From: Flavobacteriales bacterium
GTDB lineage: Bacteria; Bacteroidota; Bacteroidia; Flavobacteriales; Flavobacteriaceae
DNA length: 5,292 nucleotides
NCBI GenBank assembly: GCA_027065935.1
Contig: JAMONI010000354.1
Location: forward strand, 1-5,292
Direction of reading: 5' to 3'
The notes under the pieces were generated by a model, which made no database searches, was not told the DNA's origin, and saw nothing but the letters and a program-made list of their open reading frames with translations. Both the position numbers and the translations under genes were made by a program. Shown here in pieces: positions 1 through 4,988 of the stretch (position 1 is its first letter; each line of letters starts with the position of its first letter).

Positions 1-250
1 TCTTTGTAAAGATTTTCATCCTTCTGCGTGGGAGGCGCCAATCGCGGGAGGGGAAAATCGAAGGCTTGGCCGAGCCGAAAAGCAAATGCCCGCCGGTCAA
101 ATACAGTGCCGCAGCGAGGCAAAGCGACTAACCGCCCCTTGGAAGGCGGAATACAACCGGACACGCCGAGCGCGTGGTAATGAAAATAACCGCTCATCGA
201 AGCGGAAACCGACACAAAGCCGCCCGTAGCGGCGGGGTAGCAAGTACCGG
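1..250. other. GC-rich hairpin-dense intergenic block, possible repeat or structured RNA
   Basis: This stretch is about 57% GC by hand count, against about 37% in the lipoprotein gene that follows. It carries many short perfect stems in a row. They are 11-17 with 53-59 (7 bp, enclosing 35 nt), 63-67 with 72-76 (one G-T pair, loop GGCC), 107-110 with 118-121, 132-136 with 145-149, 162-166 with 172-176, 190-194 with 201-205, 219-223 with 229-233, and 236-239 with 245-248. CCGGT at 93-97 can also pair with ACCGG at 156-160 or 246-250. I recognise no Rfam family: it lacks the signatures I know for RNase P, tmRNA, 6S or group II domain V. Reading frames are fairly open but give Arg/Lys-rich sequence without a hydrophobic core, so I do not call a gene. 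By inference it is a flavobacterial-type intergenic repeat or a leader or non-coding RNA. Strand is unknown, and the left edge may lie outside the window. Confidence 0.45.
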
Positions 251-289
251 AAAAATTGTTTAATTTTAAAAAGTCAAAAAGCTAAAGCC

Positions 290-961
290 ATGAAAAAGTT
301 CATAGTATTATCCGTCCCCTTTGTTTTAATGCTTTTATCTTGCAAATCCGACAAAATAGCTTCGCTTAACCCGGAAGAATTTAACATAAGCAGGGAAATT
401 GCAACGGCATTGGTCAATGATGAAAATTTGGAAATACACGACTTCCACAAAGAAAACGATTTAAGCAAAATGATTGTCGAAACCCCGGACGAACGATTAC
501 GTTTTTCCGTTAAAGCATTAAGCGATGATTTGTATGCGGGATTTATCACGCCCGGACATGACCTGTTTGAATGGACGTCTTCCGACCGTCTCATAAGATC
601 CGAACTCAAAAAAGACTTGAATTTTTATTTATACGACAAAAAAAACGGAAAACTCCAACGTATCAATCTCTTTCAAAAAGCAAAAAAATATGCCTTGCAA
701 AAATCCGGAGGAAATCAAGTGGAACAAATTGAAATCGGTGATATAAAATGGGGAAATTATCCCGAAAACAAGGTTTTTTATGTAGAAGTGGATTACAAAT
801 TTGACGGTCACGATACCAACTATATTTTAATGGTGGATGTTAATCAAAAGAAAGTGGCGGGAGTGAGCTGTGACGGAGCCAAATGCTGTCGCGTTCGCTA
901 CTATCCGGGTGAAGGATATTTTGAATGTTCGTGTTCAAATTGTGTGATGAATGTCGATTAA
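290..961 (+). CDS. Putative lipoprotein with C-terminal cysteine cluster, function unknown
   Basis: I do not recognise the family of this 223-residue protein. The N-terminus is a lipoprotein signal peptide: two lysines, a hydrophobic run, then the lipobox LLSC with Cys18 as the lipidated residue. The protein should therefore sit in the outer or inner membrane facing the periplasm or the outside. The CKSDK sequence after lipidation is not a clear Bacteroidota surface-export signal. The middle (about 40-185) is charged and soluble-looking with no membrane segment. The last 30 residues hold six cysteines (194, 199, 200, 213, 215, 218; spacing C-x4-CC-x12-C-x-C-x2-C), which suggests disulfides or metal binding. 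Start: the ATG directly precedes the signal peptide; there is no clear Shine-Dalgarno, as usual in this phylum. I saw no good -7 box just upstream, so transcription may come through the structured block at 1-250. A terminator follows, so it is probably monocistronic. Its low GC suggests possible transfer. Confidence 0.85.
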   Translation: MKKFIVLSVPFVLMLLSCKSDKIASLNPEEFNISREIATALVNDENLEIHDFHKENDLSKMIVETPDERLRFSVKALSDDLYAGFITPGHDLFEWTSSDRLIRSELKKDLNFYLYDKKNGKLQRINLFQKAKKYALQKSGGNQVEQIEIGDIKWGNYPENKVFYVEVDYKFDGHDTNYILMVDVNQKKVAGVSCDGAKCCRVRYYPGEGYFECSCSNCVMNVD

Positions 962-989
962 AAAAAAGCCGTTCGGTTGATTTTTATGT

Positions 990-1025
990 AAAACCGTCTT
1001 GAATTATTCGGGGCGGTTTTTTTTT
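990..1025 (+). terminator. Intrinsic terminator after the lipoprotein gene
   Basis: AAAACCG at 990-996 pairs with CGGTTTT at 1014-1020. The stem extends inward through T-G, C-G and T-G pairs to 999/1011, giving about 10 bp around an 11-nt loop. The descending arm runs into a tract of nine T residues (1017-1025). It lies 29 nt after the stop codon, which fits rho-independent termination of the lipoprotein transcript. Confidence 0.8.
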
Positions 1026-1055
1026 ATTTGGTAAATGCAAATATTACGGAAAATA

Positions 1056-1265
1056 TTAACTAGATTTCGCTTAAAAAACACGGTTGTATCAATACCGTAT
1101 AGGTAAAAGTCACTCGGTTTTATTTTTTTCTTTGACATTTCTTTTAAAAGTCATCGTGCGGGGTGTTTAAGAAAAAAAGGCATTAGGTCAGGTTCACTTT
1201 CTATAAGATTAACCCGTAAGTACCGCATCTTTTTCAATTTAGCTAATGAAACCGTATCTAGTTAA
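1056..1265. repeat. Perfect 10-bp inverted repeat pair, 190 bp apart
   Basis: TTAACTAGAT at 1056-1065 is the exact reverse complement of ATCTAGTTAA at 1256-1265. The arms lie in the gap between the lipoprotein terminator and the next promoter and bracket 190 bp without a gene. The flanking bases show no target-site duplication. They could be ends of a small non-autonomous element, paired operator sites, or coincidence: a 10-bp match in about 370 bp of AT-rich DNA is uncommon but not rare. Confidence 0.3.
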
Positions 1266-1309
1266 CGGCACAAAGTTTTAGCAAGTTTTAATTCTTTTCC
1301 GGTCGTACG

Positions 1310-1321
1310 AAAAAATTTTTT
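1310..1321. promoter_or_regulatory. A6T6 tract upstream of the promoter
   Basis: Six A residues (1310-1315) are followed directly by six T residues (1316-1321). The tract lies about 45 bp upstream of the -7 box at 1366, around -60 to -70 relative to the expected transcript start. Phased or symmetric A-tracts bend or stiffen DNA and can act like an UP element. That role is inferred from position and composition only. Confidence 0.25.
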
Positions 1322-1365
1322 GCAATTTCTTATCCTATTTTAATGACACGGCGCTTTGGCTCCTT

Positions 1366-1373
1366 TACCTTTG
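1366..1373 (+). promoter_or_regulatory. Bacteroidota -7 promoter box for the S74 adhesin-like gene
   Basis: TACCTTTG matches the Bacteroidota sigma factor -7 consensus TAnnTTTG at every fixed position. The expected transcript start is near 1380, about 14 nt before the ATG at 1394, which is a normal leader length in this phylum. There is no good TTG at the usual -33 distance; the best candidate is a weak TTA near 1340-1342. The box lies downstream of the in-frame ATG at 1343, so it argues that the gene starts at 1394. Confidence 0.65.
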
Positions 1374-1393
1374 TAGCAACAAAACGTAAAGAC

Positions 1394-2794
1394 ATGAAAC
1401 GCAAAGCGCTATTTTTCTTTTTTGTTTTCGCCTTATTTTCCGGGATGATTTCCGCTCAAGTGGTTATCAACACGGACGGAACGCAAGGGCATGCATCCGC
1501 CATTTTGGATGTACAAAGTGATACGTTAGGCATCTTGATCCCGAGGATGAACATGACACAACGCGATAACATCAATGCCCCTGCCACGGGACTATTGGTT
1601 TTCGTTACCGACGACAACAATTTTTATTATTACGACGGCACCGGGTGGATGAATTTGAGCGGTGCCCGAAAAATCAACGACTTAATCGACGGCAAATCCG
1701 ACAACGACGGAACAAACGATTACTCTTCCGTTTTTCTCGGCTATCAGGCAGGTTTGAATGACAGCGGTAACAATAACGCCAACGTGTCCGTAGGATACCA
1801 AAGCATGTTGGCCAACACCGACGGCTACAACAATACCGCCGTAGGACATATGGCATTAAACCAAAATACAACCGGATATAACAATACCGCTATAGGATAC
1901 ATGGCATTACGCCAAAATACGACGGGATACAACAACACCGCCGTAGGAGAAAGCGCACTGGCCAATAATCTCACCGGATATCGCAATGCGGCCGTCGGAA
2001 AATTCGCTTTGTCATCAAATACTTCCGGTTACCGTAATACGGCGGTAGGATATGGTGCTTTGAGCAACAATATATCGGGTTATTGGAATGTAGGAATAGG
2101 ATACAACGCCCTTCAATACAATGAAACGGGCCGTGAAAATACGGCCGTGGGATACGAATCATTACGAAATAGAAACGGCAGAAGAAACACGGCCATAGGA
2201 TTCAAAGCCTTTTACAATACTACCGACAGTATAAGCACATCCACCGCAATAGGGTATGCTTCCACCATTACCGCACACAGGCAAATACGTGTTGGAAACA
2301 CTTCCATTTCTTCCATCGGAGGTTATGCCGATTGGACCAACCTCTCCGACGGACGCTTTAAAGTCGATATCAAGGAAAACGTACCGGGCATGGCCTTGGT
2401 GGAAAAATTACGACCCGTAACCTATCGACTCGATATGGACGCCCTGGCCCGTTGGTTCAAAACTCCCGACAGCCTGCGCGTTCCCGAAGACGAAACGGTA
2501 AAAGCCCGGGAAATCCAAATCGGATTCGTAGCACAAGAAGTGGAACAAGCGGCCCGGGAGCTGGGTTTCGATTTCCACGCCATAGACAAACCCAAAAACG
2601 AAAACGACACCTACGGACTGCGCTATGCCGAATTCGTTCCCGTGCTGGTCAAAGCTTTACAGGAACAACAAAACATAATCCGAAAGCAACGAAAAAAAAT
2701 CACCGACCTAAAAGAAGATTTCGATAAAAAAATCCAAACTTTGGAGCAACGCATCCTTTCATTGGAAAAATCCATGAAAACCAATACCAAGTAA
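1394..2794 (+). CDS. Exported YadA-head-like repeat protein with C-terminal Peptidase S74 chaperone domain
   Basis: This 466-residue exported protein is probably a trimeric surface fibre or adhesin. Residues 1-21 are a signal peptide (MKRK, a Phe-rich core, ISA before Gln22). Residues 22-90 match the N-terminal domain common in flavobacterial secreted proteins (ASAILDV, GILIPRM, YYYDGTGWMNL). Residues 128-291 are about eight 17-residue repeats of the form YNNTAVGYxALxxNTTG, as in trimeric autotransporter heads. Residues 318-435 form a Peptidase S74 intramolecular chaperone. Its Ser318-Asp319 dyad in LSDGRFK is the known self-cleavage site of endosialidase-type chaperones, with GFVAQEVE at 377-384. 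The tail (435-466) is a coiled coil. By family analogy the S74 part trimerises the fibre and then cuts itself off before Ser318. The start at 1394 is preferred over the in-frame ATG at 1343 because it begins the signal peptide directly and the promoter box at 1366 lies between the two. I saw no type IX secretion C-terminal domain. The natural ligand is unknown. Confidence 0.85.
   Translation: MKRKALFFFFVFALFSGMISAQVVINTDGTQGHASAILDVQSDTLGILIPRMNMTQRDNINAPATGLLVFVTDDNNFYYYDGTGWMNLSGARKINDLIDGKSDNDGTNDYSSVFLGYQAGLNDSGNNNANVSVGYQSMLANTDGYNNTAVGHMALNQNTTGYNNTAIGYMALRQNTTGYNNTAVGESALANNLTGYRNAAVGKFALSSNTSGYRNTAVGYGALSNNISGYWNVGIGYNALQYNETGRENTAVGYESLRNRNGRRNTAIGFKAFYNTTDSISTSTAIGYASTITAHRQIRVGNTSISSIGGYADWTNLSDGRFKVDIKENVPGMALVEKLRPVTYRLDMDALARWFKTPDSLRVPEDETVKAREIQIGFVAQEVEQAARELGFDFHAIDKPKNENDTYGLRYAEFVPVLVKALQEQQNIIRKQRKKITDLKEDFDKKIQTLEQRILSLEKSMKTNTK
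1775..2266 (+). repeat. 51-bp coding repeats (17-residue YadA-head-like units)
   Basis: Units begin at 1775, 1826, 1877, 1928, 1979, 2030, 2081 and 2132. The last of these is 16 codons, and a degenerate unit follows from 2180. The protein core is N-x-A-[VI]-G-x-x-[AS]-L with N-x-[TS]-G at the unit end. The units at 1826 and 1877 are nearly identical in DNA as well, which suggests recent duplication; outer units are more diverged. In known proteins each unit adds a turn to a left-handed trimeric beta roll, so copy number sets fibre length. Recombination between units could change it. Confidence 0.85.
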
Positions 2795-2825
2795 CTCGGA
2801 GCGGTTTTATTACTTCTCTCATCCG

Positions 2826-2856
2826 GAGCCGTCAGCTTTTGTTGACGGCTTCTTTA
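2826..2856 (+). terminator. Strong intrinsic terminator after the S74 protein gene
   Basis: AGCCGTCAGC at 2827-2836 pairs with GTTGACGGCT at 2841-2850, leaving the loop TTTT. That gives ten base pairs, one of them a G-T pair. The tail is T-rich (TCTTT). It lies 32 nt after the stop codon at 2792-2794 and separates this transcript from the adaptor operon. Confidence 0.85.
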
Positions 2857-2995
2857 ATACAACTCATTGAACCTGCCGTCCGCATTATCTCAATGATTTC
2901 CCCCGCTTTTCGTTATGAATACATTAAAATGACCGGGCAAAGGCATAATAAAGTTTAATGATTTTGTCAGCCTCGATGCAATTCCGAAAAATATG

Positions 2996-3016
2996 ACACT
3001 TTTTCAACACTTTTTC
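2996..3016. promoter_or_regulatory. Tandem direct repeat, candidate operator of the adaptor operon
   Basis: The 10-mer ACACTTTTTC occurs at 2996-3005 and again at 3007-3016, a perfect repeat with an 11-bp period, about one helical turn. It ends one base before a weak -7-like element, TAAATTG (3018-3024, one T short of the consensus). If that element is the promoter, the repeat covers the -33 region of the gene starting at 3047. Two same-face half-sites in this position would suit a response regulator or other activator binding head to tail, or a repressor. The regulator is not in the window. Confidence 0.4.
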
Positions 3017-3046
3017 GTAAATTGAAACACAAATTAAAACGATACG

Positions 3047-4303
3047 ATGAATAAAAAATTCAAATATTTCCTCATAGGCGGAATCGGTTTGATTGTTCTG
3101 TTGAGCGTTCTTTCCAAAGCGGGCGTAATAGGAGACTCATCTAGCGGAAAAAAAGTAAGAATTTCCAAAGTCAAACGCATCGACCTTACGGAAAGTATTA
3201 TCGCTTCGGGAATCATTCAACCCGAAAAAGAGGTAAAAATTTCCTCCGAAGTATCGGGAGAGATTGTGGAATTGCCCGTAAAGGAAGGTCAACAAATCAA
3301 GAAAGGCCGATTACTGGTGCGCATCAATCCCGATTTGTATCAATCCGCTTACGAGCGTGCCCTAGCCGCCCTTTCCAACGCCCTCGCCGCTTTGCATCAA
3401 CAAAAAGTACGATTGCAATTGGCCGAAACCGAATATAAGCGAAACAAACAATTGTTTGATAAAGGAATCATCGCTCAAGCCGAATTTCAACAATCCGAAA
3501 CCAATTATAAAGTGGCCCGTGCGGCATACCGGTCCGCAAAGTTTCAAGTGGAAAGCGCACGTGCGGGCGTCAAAGAAGCACGCGACAACCTTAAACGTAC
3601 GGAAATTTACGCCCCGATTTCGGGCACACTGACCCGTTTAAACGTGGAAAAAGGCGAACGCGTGGTGGGGACCAAACAAATGGCAGGCACGGAAATCTTG
3701 CGCATCGCCGATTTGAACCTTATGGAAGTATTGACCGATGTCAACGAAAACGACATCGTAAAAGTGCAACTCAACGACAGCGCCATAGTGGAAATCGAAG
3801 CTTTTCCGGGTCGCAAGTTCAAAGGCATCGTAACCGAAATTGCCAACTCGGCCGAAACGCAAAATGCCGCATTAGACCAAACGGTAAATTTCAAAGTCAA
3901 AATTCGCATTTTAAAATCTTCCTACCGGGACCTGGTGCAAGACAAACCCGAAGGCTTTTCGCCTTTCCGGCCCGGAATGACCGCAAGCGTTGAAATCATC
4001 ACCGACCGGAAAGAAAACGTTCTGGCCGTTCCTATCGGCGCCGTCACCATACGTAAGGACTCCACGGGCAAGGAACGTGAAACCGTGTTCTTATTTGAAG
4101 AAGGCACCGCCAAACGACAATTCGTAAAAACCGGCATTCAGGATACCGAGCATATTGAAATCATCGAAGGCTTGAACGAAGGGCAACAAATCATTACGGG
4201 ACCTTTCAAGCTGGTATCCAAAGGCCTAAAAGACGGCGATGAAGTGGAACCGATGGAACAACGAGCAGAAAAGAAAAAACATAATCGAAGGAAAAAACAA
4301 TAA
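3047..4303 (+). CDS. Efflux periplasmic adaptor (HlyD/MacA-like membrane fusion protein)
   Basis: This 418-residue adaptor would link an inner-membrane pump (ABC or RND) to a TolC-type outer-membrane channel. One N-terminal membrane anchor (residues 7-23) is followed by the first lipoyl half (about 63-95, SGEIVELPVKEGQQIKKG). Next come an alpha-helical hairpin (98-185), the second lipoyl half (186-215, IYAPISGTLTRLNVEKGE), a beta-barrel domain (221-327, with FRPGMTASVEI near its end) and a membrane-proximal domain (329-400). The tail 404-418 is strongly basic. The hairpin tip has R132-x3-L136, but Ala143 stands where the R-L-S docking motif of AcrA and MacA has Ser. The gene has no pump or TolC neighbour in this window, and its substrate cannot be read from sequence. 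The length is normal for the family. The ATG directly precedes the basic anchor. The deacetylase gene starts 2 nt after its stop, so the two are probably cotranscribed. The MacA branch is likelier than the AcrA branch, but not certain. Confidence 0.9.
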   Translation: MNKKFKYFLIGGIGLIVLLSVLSKAGVIGDSSSGKKVRISKVKRIDLTESIIASGIIQPEKEVKISSEVSGEIVELPVKEGQQIKKGRLLVRINPDLYQSAYERALAALSNALAALHQQKVRLQLAETEYKRNKQLFDKGIIAQAEFQQSETNYKVARAAYRSAKFQVESARAGVKEARDNLKRTEIYAPISGTLTRLNVEKGERVVGTKQMAGTEILRIADLNLMEVLTDVNENDIVKVQLNDSAIVEIEAFPGRKFKGIVTEIANSAETQNAALDQTVNFKVKIRILKSSYRDLVQDKPEGFSPFRPGMTASVEIITDRKENVLAVPIGAVTIRKDSTGKERETVFLFEEGTAKRQFVKTGIQDTEHIEIIEGLNEGQQIITGPFKLVSKGLKDGDEVEPMEQRAEKKKHNRRKKQ

Positions 4304-4308
4304 AATTG
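4287..4308 (+). promoter_or_regulatory. Start region of the deacetylase: TTG codon, coupled to the upstream stop
   Basis: The adaptor stop TAA (4301-4303) is followed two bases later by TTG (4306-4308). In the deacetylase frame an upstream stop lies at 4282-4284 and no ATG or GTG lies between. The first in-frame ATG (4471) falls inside the catalytic domain, beyond the TFDDGP motif. A GAAGGA purine run (4287-4292) is present, rather far away for a Shine-Dalgarno. Translation by coupling or reinitiation from the adaptor is the best reading. Confidence 0.5.
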
Positions 4309-4953
4309 AGGCCATTTAAACCTTATTCTTTTCCAAGCTGGTTGGCTTTTTTTTTCAAACCGGCGCTCTTTCATTACCCGAACGAAAGCAAACGCATTTT
4401 CCTCACCTTTGATGACGGCCCCACACCGCAAGTAACGGAATTCGTTTTGGATTTGTTAAAACAATATGATATGCGCGCTACCTTTTTTGTTGTAGGCGAC
4501 AAAATCGAAAAGCATTTGGATATCTTGAACCGCGCCCGTTCGGAAGGGCATTCGATTGCCAATCACACCTATTTTCATACCGTTTACAACCGAAACTCCG
4601 AGCCGGATTACCTGAGTGAAATCGCAAAAACCCAAGATTTGCTCGACGGATACGGTTTAAGCACCAACCGTTTTTTTCGACCGCCTCACGGACGTATTTC
4701 CCGGAGTCTTATCAAAAAACTGCATCAATCGGGTTACCGGACGGTAATGTGGAAACTATTGAGTTGGGATTTCGACCCCACAATCAATCCCCTGCATTCC
4801 CTCCAAAAACTGAAGCGGCGCACCCGTCCCGGCCACATCGTCGTATTTCACGACAGCAAAAAAGCCTATTCGTCCTTAAAAATTATCCTGCCTCCGTATC
4901 TCGCTTTTCTCAAAGAAAAAGGATGGCGATCGGAGGTTTTACAAGCATTATAA
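4306..4953 (+). CDS. NodB-family polysaccharide deacetylase (carbohydrate esterase 4)
   Basis: Metal-dependent removal of acetyl groups from N-acetylated sugars (peptidoglycan, chitin-like or other glycans) is expected. All CE4 motifs are present in the 215-residue product: TFDDGP (34-39, Asp36 as base and Asp37 as metal ligand), HTxxH (metal ligands His87 and His91), FRPPHG (124-129), SWDFD (153-157) and HIVVFHDS (177-184, His182 as catalytic acid). The short N-terminal lead (PFKPYSFPSWLAFFFKPALF) resembles flavobacterial relatives and supports the TTG start at 4306. No convincing signal peptide or membrane segment is seen, so the site of action (cytoplasm or membrane-associated) is unclear. 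Nine T residues (4347-4355) encode part of the Phe run at 15-17, and seven more lie at 4671-4677. It sits 2 nt after the adaptor gene, and the next gene begins at or just after its stop. The exact substrate cannot be told from sequence. Confidence 0.9.
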   Translation: MRPFKPYSFPSWLAFFFKPALFHYPNESKRIFLTFDDGPTPQVTEFVLDLLKQYDMRATFFVVGDKIEKHLDILNRARSEGHSIANHTYFHTVYNRNSEPDYLSEIAKTQDLLDGYGLSTNRFFRPPHGRISRSLIKKLHQSGYRTVMWKLLSWDFDPTINPLHSLQKLKRRTRPGHIVVFHDSKKAYSSLKIILPPYLAFLKEKGWRSEVLQAL

Positions 4954-4988
4954 TGTTTTTCATTAAACTTGCAATAAATTTTCAGGCA

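Larger units (their letters stand above)
1026..1365. other. AT-rich intergenic region upstream of the adhesin-like gene
   Basis: Apart from the promoter box at its end and the inverted repeat and A6T6 tract listed separately, I see no gene here. No reading frame has a credible start and length. Minor patterns are a 9-bp direct repeat TAAAAGTCA (1104-1112 and 1145-1153), AAGTTTTA repeated with a 10-bp period (1273-1280 and 1283-1290), and a 5-bp hairpin ACGGT/ACCGT (1080-1084 with 1094-1098). In DNA this AT-rich each could arise by chance. The region is long for this compact window, which leaves room for regulator binding ahead of the next gene. Confidence 0.5.

Noticed and set aside
2..229. 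Frame open from the left edge to TAG at 227-229, possible 3' end of an upstream gene
   Set aside because: The product is Arg/Lys-rich with no hydrophobic core or known motif. The other forward frames are also open over long parts of this GC-rich block, so the openness looks compositional.
1..250. Integron attC site, or known RNA such as RNase P, tmRNA or a group II intron end
   Set aside because: I could not find the paired attC core sequences or the conserved signatures of those RNAs on either strand.
1104..1153. Direct repeat TAAAAGTCA in the AT-rich gap
   Set aside because: Nine AT-rich bases repeated once at 41-bp spacing with no link to a promoter; probably coincidence.
1343..1393. N-terminal extension of the S74 protein from ATG 1343
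   Set aside because: It contains the promoter box and puts non-signal sequence in front of a complete signal peptide.
1775..2266. Phage tail-fibre gene of a prophage
   Set aside because: The protein has a signal peptide, its own promoter and terminator, and no phage structural or lysis genes beside it. A cellular exported protein fits better.
2452..2727. Overlapping + strand frame of 91 codons inside the S74 domain
   Set aside because: It is a highly basic out-of-frame shadow of the conserved S74 coding sequence.
2893..2958. 21-codon reading frame between the S74 gene and the adaptor gene
   Set aside because: It is very short, has no recognisable motif and no supporting start signal; it is expected by chance.
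4138..4431. Minus-strand frame of 97 codons across the adaptor/deacetylase junction
   Set aside because: It lies opposite two well-supported genes and shows no family motif or signal peptide.
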